A stretch of 64,000 nucleotides of DNA from Halorussus salilacus (lineage in GTDB: Archaea; Halobacteriota; Halobacteria; Halobacteriales; Haladaptataceae): NCBI RefSeq assembly GCF_024138125.1, contig NZ_CP099993.1, positions 1,116,001-1,180,000 on the forward strand, in the 5' to 3' direction. The position numbers and the translations under genes are program-made. The stretch's first letter is position 1; each line of letters begins with the position of its first letter. This document shows, piece after piece, positions 25,685-34,093 of this stretch. A model generated the notes under the pieces. That model was not told where the DNA came from, ran no database searches, and worked only from the letters and a program-made list of their open reading frames with translations.

Positions 25685-26830
25685 TCAGGCCGAACACCGG
25701 TTCGGTCCCATCTCCAGTTCGGTGGCCTCGTCGGCCTCGACGCTCTCGATGCCGAGATTGATGGCGATGACCTCCTCGTAGTTGGGCGGCTTCTCGTGGT
25801 CGGCGTCGGTCAGGCGCTCGACGAACTCGTCTCCGCTCAGTCCGAGCAGGTCGAGGCCGGTCCGGAGGTCACCCACCGTGGAGGCGACCGGCTCGCCCGG
25901 CCTGCCCTCGGAGAACTCCCCCTCGCTGTTCACGTCGACGTGGCCCGGCAGGACCGCCACGGTATCGGGTTCGGCGAGCAGTGTGCGATGGAGCGACTCG
26001 TACTGCATCCGCGCGCCCTCGGCGGCCGCGTCGTCGCCGAACTCCAGTTCGGTCCGGCCGACCGAGTCCACGAACAGGGTGTCGCCCGTCAGGAGCGCCT
26101 CGTCGCCCACGAGGTAGTTGACCATCTCGGTGGTGTGGCCCGGCGCGCCGACTGCCTTTATCTGCACGTCCCCGACCTCGACCACTTCGTTGCGGTCGAG
26201 GGGCTCGAACTCGTATTCGACCCCGCGCTCGCGCGCGGCCGCGCCGAGGTGGTACGGGACGCCGAGTTCCTCCGCGAGTTTCCGCCCGCCCGAGACGTGG
26301 TCGGCGTGGACGTGGGTGTCGAACACGCGCGTTATCTCCCAGTCGCGCTCGGCGGCGGGCGCGCGGAACTCCGCGGCGTGGCGGGTCGGGTCGACGACCG
26401 CCGCCTCGCCCGCCACCGGGTCGGCGACGACGTAGCCGAGACACCCCTTCGCGCGCCGCTGGACCTGCAGAATCTGGGCTCGCCCCTCGGTCGGGACGGG
26501 GACGGTCTCGTACACCTGACTCCACGCCTCCATCCCGCCGGTGACGACCGCCACGTCGTCGTAGCCCGCGTCGCCGAGTTCGTCGGCGAAGTGGTCCGAC
26601 GAGATGCCCTTCGCACAGATGGTGACGATTCGGTCGTGCCCGTCGAGGAGGGCGTCGATGTCGTCCGTTCGTCCGTCGCTCAGCGACTCCTCGGCGTCGA
26701 ACGGGAAGTGCTCCGCGCCGGGGACGTGCCACGCTTCGTAGCTCTCCTCGGGTCTGGTGTCGAGCAGAACGAACTCCTCGCCGGTGTCGAGCATGTCTGC
26801 CAGCCGCTCCGGGGTGACTTTCGCAGGCAT
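25685..26830 (-). CDS. Rhodanese-metallo-beta-lactamase fusion (persulfide dioxygenase-like)
   Basis: A 381-residue fusion. Residues 1-115 are a rhodanese domain with active-site cysteine C72 in ICAKGISS. Residues 120-381 are an ETHE1-like metallo-beta-lactamase domain with THVHADHVSG (H173, H175, D177, H178), GHTTEM near 222 and LLTGDTLF. ETHE1 enzymes oxidise glutathione or similar persulfides with one non-haem iron, and the rhodanese moves the sulfane sulfur to a thiophilic acceptor. The rhodanese precedes the lactamase, the reverse of the common order. It is divergent from a TrmB-type regulator with a shared 355-base spacer, so local control by that regulator is likely. Confidence 0.87.
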   Translation of the reverse strand: MPAKVTPERLADMLDTGEEFVLLDTRPEESYEAWHVPGAEHFPFDAEESLSDGRTDDIDALLDGHDRIVTICAKGISSDHFADELGDAGYDDVAVVTGGMEAWSQVYETVPVPTEGRAQILQVQRRAKGCLGYVVADPVAGEAAVVDPTRHAAEFRAPAAERDWEITRVFDTHVHADHVSGGRKLAEELGVPYHLGAAARERGVEYEFEPLDRNEVVEVGDVQIKAVGAPGHTTEMVNYLVGDEALLTGDTLFVDSVGRTELEFGDDAAAEGARMQYESLHRTLLAEPDTVAVLPGHVDVNSEGEFSEGRPGEPVASTVGDLRTGLDLLGLSGDEFVERLTDADHEKPPNYEEVIAINLGIESVEADEATELEMGPNRCSA

Positions 26831-27185
26831 CGTATCGGCGGAAGTAGGGGGTCGAGGGACTTAATGCTGGTTGCCAATGTGGAAACAGCACAAGACCGTT
26901 CGACGCAGCGGGCGAAGAAGACCGACGGGACGGGAGATCAGCGCGGCTGTCGGGCGTCGTCCCCGTTCGTATCGTCGAGCGAGGCGACCGCACCAAGGTC
27001 GGTCGCCATCGCGTTCGTGAACGCGGCAGGTACGCCGATATCGAAAGCACCCTTGGTGGCGGCTGGCCATCCTCCTCGGACGGTCGCTCACGTCGGTTCA
27101 CGGCTGAATCGCTCGCCCTCGACAGTGTTGTACGCACTATGCAAAGCATTTTACGTGCGTGTGACCTAGGCGCGGATAGATAGCA
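26831..27185. other. Divergent intergenic region with possible gene remnant
   Basis: Between the rhodanese-MBL gene and the TrmB-type gene. An open frame without a start on the minus strand (about 27083 down to a stop at 26938) has haloarchaeal-like composition and may be the tail of a lost gene. The regulator promoter is at 27128-27160. Nothing else is apparent. Confidence 0.4.
27132..27160 (+). promoter_or_regulatory. Palindromic operator-like site before the TrmB-type regulator
   Basis: ACGCAC (27132-27137) is complementary to GTGCGT (27155-27160). Between them ATGCAAAGCAT (27139-27149) is a second small palindrome. A TATA-like CATTTTAC lies at about 27147-27154, some 35 bases before the ATG, so a protein bound here would block the basal transcription machinery. 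Confidence 0.55.
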
Positions 27186-27581
27186 ATGTCCGATTCGATG
27201 GCCGAATACCTCCAGAGGGACATGGAGTGTGAGGGATTGCTGGAGTGCATCCACGGACTGAAGGAACTCGACCGAGAGTGCTTCCGGGTCCTCGTCGAGA
27301 CCAGCGAGCCCCTGACCATAGACGAGCTTGCCGACCGGGTGGACCGCGAGCGCTCGACCGCCTACCGGTCCATCCAGCGCCTCCTGCAGGCGGGGTTCGT
27401 CCAGAAGGAGCAGGTCAACTACGAGCAGGGCGGTTACTACCACGTCTACCGGCCGACCGATCCTGACGAGGTCGCCGACGACATGCAACGGATGCTCAAC
27501 GACTGGTACGCCAAGATGGGCCAACTGCTCCAGGAGTTCCGCGAGAAGTACGACCAGCAACCGGTGACCGTCGAGAACTGA
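27186..27581 (+). CDS. TrmB-family transcriptional regulator
   Basis: A 131-residue protein with a winged helix (about 33-90: LTIDELADRVDRERSTAYRSIQRLLQAGFVQKE) and a C-terminal helix that probably dimerises. It lacks the sugar-binding domain of full TrmB. Three N-terminal cysteines (C15, C21, C32) could sense thiol or sulfane sulfur. It is divergent from the rhodanese-MBL gene, so it probably controls sulfide or persulfide handling. An operator-like palindrome lies 25 bases upstream of its start, consistent with autoregulation. Confidence 0.85.
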   Translation: MSDSMAEYLQRDMECEGLLECIHGLKELDRECFRVLVETSEPLTIDELADRVDRERSTAYRSIQRLLQAGFVQKEQVNYEQGGYYHVYRPTDPDEVADDMQRMLNDWYAKMGQLLQEFREKYDQQPVTVEN

Positions 27582-27591
27582 GACGCGGCGG

Positions 27592-27951
27592 TCAGTCGAG
27601 CACGCTCGAAAGCTCTCCGAGTACGTCCGCCTCGTCGACAGGCTTCGTCACGTAGCCGTCGGCACCCGCCCGGACCGCCTCTTTCATCTTCTCTTTCTGG
27701 TCGACGCTCGTGCACATGACGACCTTCGTCTCCGTGCCGGTCGCTTTGATGTCGGCGGTCGCCTCGATACCGTTCTTCTCGGGCATCATCACGTCCATGG
27801 TGACGACATCGGGGGACTTCGCTTCGAACTGCTGGACCGCTTCGACGCCGGTCGATGCCGTCCCGACGACTTCGTACTCCGCTTCGAGGATGTCAGTGAG
27901 CATCTGCCGCATGAACCCCGAATCGTCGACGACGAGAACCGTCGCTGTCAT
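27592..27951 (-). CDS. cheY: CheY-type single-domain response regulator
   Basis: A 119-residue receiver domain with the acidic pair D9-D10, phosphoacceptor D53 in TMDVMMPEKNG, T81/S82 and K103 in VTKPV. It closely resembles archaeal CheY, which links the CheA kinase to the archaellum motor through CheF. No other chemotaxis gene is in the window, so assignment to chemotaxis rather than another histidine-kinase pathway is inference. It converges with the TrmB-type gene, 10 bases apart. Confidence 0.85.
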   Translation of the reverse strand: MTATVLVVDDSGFMRQMLTDILEAEYEVVGTASTGVEAVQQFEAKSPDVVTMDVMMPEKNGIEATADIKATGTETKVVMCTSVDQKEKMKEAVRAGADGYVTKPVDEADVLGELSSVLD

Positions 27952-28053
27952 ATCCGACTATCTATCGGAACACGATATAAATAGACACCTGTTCCGCCCG
28001 ATACGCGACGCTACGCGTCATCGTTTTGCCCCGCGAACCCGAACCCTGAGTCG

Positions 28054-28698
28054 ATGAACCGAGACGAGGCCATCCAGCGCATCGAGGAGATACTATCCAC
28101 CGTCGAAGACGAGACCATGCCGGTGCCGGTCCGGGAGGTGTGGGTGTACGGCGACGTCGCGCTGGGTCTCGACCCGATAGAGCGCCTCGACGTGTACGTC
28201 ACCAAGGACATCCTGCTGGGCGGTGACGCCGACCGCGAGGCGGAGTTCCGGAAGTCCCACGGCGTCGAGGGCGTCGGCAAGACGGTTCGCGCGGAGTGGG
28301 CCGAGGCGTTCCCCGAACACATCCGCGTCAACGACAGCGGCCACGCCGCGCCGGAGAAGTGTCTGGCCGCACACCTCCTGCCCGAGGACGACCCCGTCCA
28401 CCTCGAAGTCTGCAACTCCAGTTTCGAGGACAACGTCACCCAGCGACTCGAAGGAGCCATCGCTCGCGAGACGTACGAGCAGATATTGGACCCTCGCGGC
28501 GTCTGCCTGTGGGTAGATGGCCAGCGCAGCGACGAGGCGCTCCGCAAGCTACGGGAGAGCGAACTCGCGTTCCCGACGCTCCCCGACGCGCTGGAGATGC
28601 TCGGGATGGACCCCGAGGAGACCGACGAGGCCGCAGACGCGGTCGAGTCCTACCGGAAGCGCCAAGAGGGCGCGACCGTCCGGGGCGACGTGGTGTAG
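28054..28698 (+). CDS. Conserved haloarchaeal protein, unknown function
   Basis: A 214-residue acidic soluble protein. Phrases such as VPVREVWVYGDVALGLDPIERLDVYVTKDILLG (about 24-57) suggest a minimal nucleotidyltransferase-like strand-helix pattern (a YGD...LDVYV arrangement), but the usual GSxxxGxxxxxSDxD motif is absent. The second half has HLLPEDDPVHLEVCNSSFEDNV and a C-terminal helical tail. I believe it is a widespread haloarchaeal DUF protein, without a firm name. It is divergent from cheY across 102 bases. Confidence 0.65.
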   Translation: MNRDEAIQRIEEILSTVEDETMPVPVREVWVYGDVALGLDPIERLDVYVTKDILLGGDADREAEFRKSHGVEGVGKTVRAEWAEAFPEHIRVNDSGHAAPEKCLAAHLLPEDDPVHLEVCNSSFEDNVTQRLEGAIARETYEQILDPRGVCLWVDGQRSDEALRKLRESELAFPTLPDALEMLGMDPEETDEAADAVESYRKRQEGATVRGDVV

Positions 28699-29275
28699 TC
28701 GGGACTCGGCGTGGAATGGCGAATGGCGAACAGGCCGTGCTTCGTCCGCGCGAGGGCGCACAGCGCTCCCGCCTCGACCGCTCGCGCGGCGGTGTTTCAG
28801 GTCACGACGGGTATGGCCGCGCTCTCGTACGTAAAGTCTCGGGTCGCTTCGAACCGCGAGAGCAGTCGTCGTGATGGCTCCGAAAGCCCCCGCCCGCTAC
28901 GAACCACCTCAGAAGCCACTGCCGTGATGGCTCCGAAAGCCCCCGCCCGGTCGCGGTCGCTCCGCGGGATATCCGCGCCTTCCAACACCGCGCGGCGCGG
29001 ATACTGGCCCGCGGAGACGACCCCGCCCTTCGGGCGCGACCGGGCGGCCCCTTTCAGTCCCGCCCTCGTGGATAGTGTCACCGACTGATTCCAGGTGGGA
29101 GGTCTCACCTGCAGATTCCAGGTGGGAGGTCTCACCTGCAGATTCCCGGTGGATGGTTCGCTCCCGGTGGATGGTCCGCTGGCTGACTCGGGCGGTTGCG
29201 TCATCGACCGAAACGGGTTCGGAGACTGGCGGCGCGCGTCGATTCGACGCGCGCCGCCAGTCTCGAAATGATTAC
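28699..29275. repeat. Repeat-rich non-coding region with a 121-nt imperfect hairpin
   Basis: No credible gene. A 27-base direct repeat starts at 28870 and 28923. The second copy leads into an extended hairpin, 28935-29055. Its outer arms, 28935-28955 and 29035-29055, match at 18 of 21 positions. Its inner arms, 28961-28979 and 28994-29015, pair with a 3-base bulge. It resembles intergenic repeats that I recall from haloarchaeal genomes (GACTGAAAGGGGC read on the minus strand). Two exact 27-base tandem units follow at 29087-29140, and a 21-bp hairpin closes the region. Confidence 0.75.
29222..29264. terminator. 21-bp hairpin at the 3' side of the M29 peptidase gene
   Basis: Arms 29222-29242 and 29244-29264 (21 bp, perfect) with a 1-base centre, 12 bases from the stop of the peptidase gene. 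It is the longest perfect stem in the window and could act as a terminator in either direction. Confidence 0.7.
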
Positions 29276-30367
29276 TCAGCCCTCGAAGCCGTCCTCGAAC
29301 CGGAACCGTCCGTTTCGCTGGACCACTTCGCCGTCGACCTCGATGTACGAGTCCTCGCTCATGTCCACGATCATGTCCACATGAGTCGCGCTCTGATTGT
29401 ACGGTCGGCCCTCCGGAACCGACTCGCGGATGGCGCGGCCGACCGCGAGGTGGACGGTGTCGCCCATCTTCTCGTCGAACAGCATGTTGTAGGTGAATCG
29501 GTCGATGTCCCGATTCATCCCGATGCCGAGTTCGCCCAGACGGCGCGCCCCCTCGTCGGTGTCGAGCACGGAGGTGAGCAGGTCGGCGTTCTTGGCGGCG
29601 TCGTGGTCGACGACCTCGCCGCTCTCGAACCGGAGGTAGGCGTCCTCTATCTCGCGGCCGTGCCGGACCAGCGGCTTGTCGAACAGGACCTCGCCCTCGA
29701 CCGAGTCGGGGACGGGCGCGGTGAACACCTCGCCGCCGGGGAGGTTCTTCTCGCCGTAGTCGTTGACCGTCTTCATCCCCTCGACGCTCATGGTGAGGTC
29801 GGTCGTCTCGCCCGAGACGATGCGGACCTCGTCGGCCGGGTCGAGAATCTCGACCATCTGCTGTTGGTGTTCGCGCTGGGCGTCCCAGTCCTTGTTGACC
29901 GCGTCGTAGACGAACTCCTCGTACTCCTCGGTGGACATCTCGGCCTTCTGGGCGTCGCCCGGCGCGGGGAACTGGGTGCCGACCCACCGCTTGCCCATCC
30001 TGGCGTCCTGAAGCGGTTGCCTGACGCGTTGGTACGCCGAGAGCGTCTCGGTGGGCACGTCGCTCATCTCCGCGGTGTTTCGCGACCCCTTGACGAGGAC
30101 GAACGCGTCGGTCTCCTCCATCATGGCGAGGAGGTGGTCGGGCGTGTCGAAGTCCTCGGGGTCGCTCGACCGGAGATACGCCCGGTTGGCCCGCGCGCTC
30201 CTGAGCGAGACCGAGGCGCTCGCGCCGATTTCGCCGATGCGCTCGGCGACGGCGACCGCGAGGTCCTCGGCGACCGGCGGGGCGCGAACCATCACGTCGT
30301 CGTCCGGTTCTATCTTCGTGGAGTGCTCGACGATGGTCCGGGCGTGCTCGCGTACTCGGGGGTCCAT
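29276..30367 (-). CDS. Aminopeptidase, peptidase family M29 (AmpS/PepS/thermophilic aminopeptidase type)
   Basis: A 363-residue cytoplasmic metallo-aminopeptidase. Family features are an N-terminal alpha/beta domain with LRSARANRAYL, then EVRIVSGETTDLTMSVEG (about 188-205), NLPGGEVFTAPVPDSVEG (first metal ligand Glu), RLGELGIGMN and the HVDMIVDM near the C-terminus. Two metal ions bind through Glu, His and Asp of these motifs. Length is slightly below the common 370-410. It starts at ATG 30367, 40 bases from the methyltransferase stop on the same strand. Confidence 0.9.
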   Translation of the reverse strand: MDPRVREHARTIVEHSTKIEPDDDVMVRAPPVAEDLAVAVAERIGEIGASASVSLRSARANRAYLRSSDPEDFDTPDHLLAMMEETDAFVLVKGSRNTAEMSDVPTETLSAYQRVRQPLQDARMGKRWVGTQFPAPGDAQKAEMSTEEYEEFVYDAVNKDWDAQREHQQQMVEILDPADEVRIVSGETTDLTMSVEGMKTVNDYGEKNLPGGEVFTAPVPDSVEGEVLFDKPLVRHGREIEDAYLRFESGEVVDHDAAKNADLLTSVLDTDEGARRLGELGIGMNRDIDRFTYNMLFDEKMGDTVHLAVGRAIRESVPEGRPYNQSATHVDMIVDMSEDSYIEVDGEVVQRNGRFRFEDGFEG

Positions 30368-30407
30368 ACGGGAACCGACAGGACCGATTCTGATAGGTCT
30401 TTAGGTG

Positions 30408-31226
30408 TCAGACCGACCCGACCGTCACGTAGAACGGGACGACCTCGGCCCGCCGGTACTCCTCCTCGCGCATCTGGTCGATAACGTCCCGACCCATCTC
30501 GCGCCAGTCGGTCCGGAGGTCGTCGTACTCCTCGACCGAGAGGTCCCCGCGGAGCAAAGTCGGCCGGTCGTCGGCCAGTCCCTCGCCGCTGGCCTTCCGG
30601 CGGGCGGCCCGGAGGTCGCGCTCGGCGTAGGGCGGGTCGACGGTCCGGGTGTGGTGGTACCGCCGGGTCGCGATGTCCGAGAGGTCGGCCTCCGCAAACG
30701 CCTCTCGGACGCCCTCGCCTCCGAGGGTCACGTCGGTCTCGACGCCGTCGAGGTACGCCCGGCGGGCGCGGGCCGCGAGGTCGCTCTCGGCGTCGACGGT
30801 CGACTCGACCGACACCGCGGAGTTGTCGGGTTCGACCGCCGCCACGAGGTCGGCGGAGACCCGCCGGAACTCCGCGACCGCGGCGACGGGGTCGGGGAGA
30901 TTGATGAGCAGGGCCTGACAGACCACGAGGTCGAAGGCGTCGTCCTCGAACGGAAGCCGGAGCGCGTCGCCCGCGACCACGGGGAGGGCGCGACGGTCCG
31001 GTGGACCGTCGCGCCCGCTCGCGACCCGGAGGAGGTCGCGGTCGGCGTCGCAGCCGACCACCTCGCCGGGGCACTCCTCGGCGAGGACGCGGGCGAGTTC
31101 GCCCGTGCCGCATCCCACGTCGAGGACCCGCTCGCGGGAGGCGAGTTCGAGGTCGGCGAGCGCCTCGCGGTCGTCCCACATCCCCCGGCGGGTGTCCCGG
31201 AGGTAGTCGGCGGAGAACTGTCGCAC
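30408..31226 (-). CDS. Class I SAM-dependent methyltransferase
   Basis: A 272-residue protein with motif I VLDVGCGTGELARVLAE near 34, an acidic loop VGCDADRDLL near 57, DALRLPF and FDLVVCQALLINLPD (motif IV region). The C-terminal 110 residues are variable and may bind substrate. Substrate is unknown; small-molecule methyltransferases of the UbiE/arsenite type have this layout, but no thiol cluster supports arsenic. The start was set at GTG 31226; longer readings extend into the divergent promoter. A perfect inverted repeat (30986-31016) lies in the loop between motifs. Confidence 0.8.
   Translation of the reverse strand: MRQFSADYLRDTRRGMWDDREALADLELASRERVLDVGCGTGELARVLAEECPGEVVGCDADRDLLRVASGRDGPPDRRALPVVAGDALRLPFEDDAFDLVVCQALLINLPDPVAAVAEFRRVSADLVAAVEPDNSAVSVESTVDAESDLAARARRAYLDGVETDVTLGGEGVREAFAEADLSDIATRRYHHTRTVDPPYAERDLRAARRKASGEGLADDRPTLLRGDLSVEEYDDLRTDWREMGRDVIDQMREEEYRRAEVVPFYVTVGSV
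30986..31016. repeat. Perfect inverted repeat inside the methyltransferase gene
   Basis: Arms 30986-30999 and 31003-31016 (14 bp) with a 3-base centre. It encodes a Gly/Arg/Pro-rich surface loop after the SAM-binding motifs. Confidence 0.85.
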
Positions 31227-31318
31227 GGTGTTCGGTCGGGCTACGGACCGGGGGTGGAAAAGTGGGACGATTCGGGCGAGCGTTCTCGTCCCGGCCGAAC
31301 GACGACAGAGATTAGGCG

Positions 31319-31843
31319 ATGGCCCCGAGAGGCCCATTCGTGAACCGAACGGACGCGACGCAGTACGCCCTCAGAGCGGTAGGAGTGGCCGTGGTCGCGG
31401 GGGTGGTCCTGTTCCACACCGGACTGCTCCCGGTCGGCGGGGCGGTCGACCCCGACCGCGGGCTCGGAGTCACCGACTGCGACGACACCGAGAAAGGGAG
31501 CCTCACCGTCGGCGTCGCCGAGACGTTCACCGAGCGGTACGTCGGCCTGAGCCGGACCGACTCCCTCGGGACCGGCGAGGGACTGGTGCTGGCGTACGAC
31601 GAGCCGGGGTCGAAGGGCATCGCGATGCGGAACATGGACTTCGCCCTCGACGTGCTGTTCGTCTCCGAGGACGGCGAGATAACGAGAATCGAGACGCTCG
31701 ACGCCCCCGACTCGGCCGTCGAGTACTACCTGACGTACGAGTCGGCGTCCGGTCCCGGCCGGTTCGTGGTCGAGACGAACGCGGGGTGGGCCGACGAGCG
31801 GGGAATCTCGCCCGGCGACTGCGTTCGCGGCCTTCCGGCGTAG
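31319..31843 (+). CDS. DUF192 family protein, membrane-anchored
   Basis: A 174-residue protein with one N-terminal hydrophobic segment (about 17-40) and a DUF192 beta domain. Its signature is seen as FTERYVGLSRTDSL near 72, VLAYDEPGSKGIAMRNMDFALDVLFVSEDGEI and VVETNAGWADERGISPGD. The anchor would place the domain outside the membrane. The DUF192 role is unknown. The start may be ATG 31319 or the GTG 21 bases downstream; neither changes the anchor. It is divergent from the methyltransferase. Confidence 0.85.
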   Translation: MAPRGPFVNRTDATQYALRAVGVAVVAGVVLFHTGLLPVGGAVDPDRGLGVTDCDDTEKGSLTVGVAETFTERYVGLSRTDSLGTGEGLVLAYDEPGSKGIAMRNMDFALDVLFVSEDGEITRIETLDAPDSAVEYYLTYESASGPGRFVVETNAGWADERGISPGDCVRGLPA

Positions 31844-31880
31844 GTAGGAGTCGAGGTCGCGGGTGGGTCGCGCGCGGAAA

Positions 31881-31980
31881 CGAGCACATCCGTCCACCCC
31901 TCAGGACATCCGTCCACTCCTCCGGACACTCCTCCACTCCTCCGGACACTCCTCCACTCCTCCGGACACTCCTCCACTCC
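31881..31980. repeat. 20-bp tandem repeat, five units
   Basis: Three identical 20-base units (31921-31940, 31941-31960, 31961-31980) are preceded by two degenerate copies (31881-31900 and 31901-31920). The unit is pyrimidine-rich. It lies between DUF192 and azlC and runs directly into a hairpin. Confidence 0.92.
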
Positions 31981-32014
31981 TCCGGGCGGGCGCTCTGAGA
32001 GCGCCCGCCCGGAG
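31980..32014. terminator. 17-bp hairpin after the tandem repeat
   Basis: Arms 31980-31996 and 31998-32014 (17 bp, perfect) with a 1-base centre, 50 bases upstream of the azlC start. It probably terminates the DUF192 transcript. Confidence 0.65.
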
Positions 32015-32064
32015 TTCGCCGCGAAGCCAAGGTTGATACCGCCTCGCGGGCCTACGGTTCGGTA

Positions 32065-32745
32065 GTGTCGTCACCACGCACGGACTTCCTCTCGGGCGTT
32101 CGAGTCTCTGTGCCCATCCTGCTCGGCATCGTCCCGTTCGGCATGGTCGCGGGCGTCGCCGCGGTCGGCGCGGGCATCCCGGCGGTCGAGGCGCTCGCGA
32201 TGTCGGTCGTCATCTTCGCGGGGGCCTCCCAGCTCGCGGCCGCCGAGCTCGTCGGTCGGAACGCGCCCGCGGTCGTGGTCGTGTTCACGGTGCTGGTCAT
32301 CAACCTCCGGATGGTGATGTACAGCGCGTCCATCGCGCCGTACTTCGCGCGCCAGTCGGCGAGGTGGAAGGCCGGGCTGTCGTACCTGCTGACCGACCAG
32401 GCCTACGCCGTCTCGCTGTTGCAGTTCGAGCGCGACGAGGAGACCTCCCGGCGGTGGTACTACCTCGGGGTGGCGGTTCCCCTCTGGGTGGTGTGGCAGA
32501 TGGCCACCGTCGCGGGCATCGCGCTCGGGTCCGGGGTCCCCGACGGCTGGCAGCTCGACTTCGCGGTCCCGCTGGTCTTCCTCGCCGTGCTCGTCCCGGC
32601 GGTGACCGACCGCGCGACCGCCGCCGCGGCGCTCGTCGGCGGCGGGGTCGCCGTCGTTGCCAACGGTCTCCCGTACAATCTCGGGCTGATAACCGCCGCG
32701 GTCGTCGGCATCGTCACCGGCCTGCTGGTCGAGGAGGTGGCGTAG
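32065..32745 (+). CDS. azlC: AzlC-family branched-chain amino-acid exporter, large subunit
   Basis: A 226-residue protein with six or seven transmembrane segments and the AzlC pattern: GIVPFGMVAGVAAV near 20, IFAGASQLAAAELVG near 51 and LVINLRMVMYSASIAPYF near 74. Together with AzlD it exports branched-chain amino acids in bacteria. The start is GTG 32065, preceded by a TATA-poor spacer. The stop is followed directly by the azlD ATG, so the two are co-translated. Confidence 0.9.
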   Translation: MSSPRTDFLSGVRVSVPILLGIVPFGMVAGVAAVGAGIPAVEALAMSVVIFAGASQLAAAELVGRNAPAVVVVFTVLVINLRMVMYSASIAPYFARQSARWKAGLSYLLTDQAYAVSLLQFERDEETSRRWYYLGVAVPLWVVWQMATVAGIALGSGVPDGWQLDFAVPLVFLAVLVPAVTDRATAAAALVGGGVAVVANGLPYNLGLITAAVVGIVTGLLVEEVA

Positions 32746-33090
32746 ATGGCCGGGACCGACTACGGTTCCCTCGCGCTCTGGGCGGTCATCCTCGCGGCCG
32801 GTGTCGGAACGTTCGCGTTCCGGTTCTCGTTCATCGCGCTGTTCGGCCGTCTCGACGACGTTCCCGAGGGCGTCGAGCGCGCGCTCCGGTTCGTCCCCGC
32901 GGCGGTACTGGCGGCGCTCGTCGCGCCGGACCTGGTCTACGCCGACGGGGCGGTCGCGTTCACGCCCGCGAACCCGCGCCTGCTCGCGGGCGCGGTCGCG
33001 GCCGCGGTCGCGTGGCGCACGGAGGACATCGCGGCGACGCTGGTCGCCGGGATGGCGACGCTGTGGATGCTGGCGTTCGCGGTTCCCTGA
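32746..33090 (+). CDS. azlD: AzlD-family transporter subunit
   Basis: A 114-residue membrane protein with three or four hydrophobic segments and the AzlD motif GTFAFRFSFIALFG near 22, followed by VERALRFVPAAVLAAL. It starts on the base after the azlC stop. Its length and pairing are typical, and it forms the small subunit of the exporter. Confidence 0.9.
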   Translation: MAGTDYGSLALWAVILAAGVGTFAFRFSFIALFGRLDDVPEGVERALRFVPAAVLAALVAPDLVYADGAVAFTPANPRLLAGAVAAAVAWRTEDIAATLVAGMATLWMLAFAVP

Positions 33091-33173
33091 TTCGGCGTCA
33101 CCGATTTCGAAGGGTCGTCGCGAGTGCGAGCGCATACCGGTGGCTCGGGCCGAATCCGAAAGAATGTGGGCCG

Positions 33174-34007
33174 TCAGTTCTCGCCGCGCAGTTCCCGCAC
33201 CTTCTCGATGTTCCACGCGAAGCCCCGGCCGTCCTCGTGGGGCGTCTCCAGCGCGAGCGGCACGTCCTCGATGGCGGGGTGGTTGACGAACGCCCGCATG
33301 CCCTCCTCGCCGATGAGGCCCTCGCCGATGTGAGCGTGTTCGTCCTTGTTGGTGCCACACTCGTGCTTGGAGTCGTTGAGGTGGACGTACTTCAGGTGGT
33401 CGAGGCCGACCACGTCGTCGAACTCCGCGACGGTCTCCTCGACGGCCGCCTCGCTGGAGAGGTCGTAGCCCGCCGCGAACGCGTGGGCGGTGTCGAGACA
33501 CACGTCGAGGTCCTGCTCGGAGCGGTCGAGCACCTCCGCGAGGTGTTCGAAGTCCCCGCCCAGCTTGGTGCCGCTCCCAGCGTCGCTCTCGACGAGGACT
33601 GTCACGCCGTCGGGGATGTCGAGCTCGTCGAGCGCGCTGGCGGCGTTGTCGAGGCCGTTCTCGACCCCCGCGCCGGTGTGCGCGCCGAGGTGGACGTTGA
33701 CGTACGGGATGTCGAGTCTGTCGGCGGCGTCGACCTCCTTCTGCATGCTGTCGATGGACTTCTCGCGGAGGCCCTCCTTGGGAGTGCAGAGGTTCACGAG
33801 GTACGACGAGTGGATGACCCACGGGCCGAGGTCCTCGGTGGCCGAGCCGTCGCGGAAGGCGTCGGCCTCACCCTCGCCGATGTTCGGGTCCTGCCACACC
33901 TGCGGGGAGTGGGTGAATATCTGACCGCAGTTGCCCCCGACCTCGATCTGGTTTGCTATCGCGTTGTCCAGGCCGCCAGCGATGGAGACGTGCGCTCCGA
34001 CGTTCAT
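33174..34007 (-). CDS. nfo: Deoxyribonuclease IV (apurinic/apyrimidinic endonuclease)
   Basis: A 277-residue TIM-barrel AP endonuclease. Zinc-ligand motifs of the EndoIV family are present: [14 protein letters not shown] at the start, HSSYLVNL near 67, [11 protein letters not shown] near 104, [14 protein letters not shown] near 139, [14 protein letters not shown] near 171, [29 protein letters not shown] near 203 and LALETPH near 257. It incises abasic sites in base-excision repair. It is a single gene, convergent with azlD and divergent from the peroxiredoxin. Confidence 0.96.
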   Translation of the reverse strand: MNVGAHVSIAGGLDNAIANQIEVGGNCGQIFTHSPQVWQDPNIGEGEADAFRDGSATEDLGPWVIHSSYLVNLCTPKEGLREKSIDSMQKEVDAADRLDIPYVNVHLGAHTGAGVENGLDNAASALDELDIPDGVTVLVESDAGSGTKLGGDFEHLAEVLDRSEQDLDVCLDTAHAFAAGYDLSSEAAVEETVAEFDDVVGLDHLKYVHLNDSKHECGTNKDEHAHIGEGLIGEEGMRAFVNHPAIEDVPLALETPHEDGRGFAWNIEKVRELRGEN

Positions 34008-34093
34008 GTGTGCTGGCAGGGATTCTGGGGGTATAGTGGCTTCGAAGGCGGCCGGAGCGAATTCTTAAGTCGGTTCGGTGACACCCCATCGCC

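Noticed and set aside
28711-29088. A 125-codon plus-strand gene in the repeat-rich gap
   Set aside because: It runs through direct repeats and the hairpin, has Arg/Ser/Pro shadow composition and no family features.
29087-29180. CRISPR-like repeats
   Set aside because: The units are directly adjacent with no unique spacers and no cas genes are present.
31881-31980. CRISPR-like repeats before azlC
   Set aside because: Twenty-base units without spacers; a simple tandem repeat.
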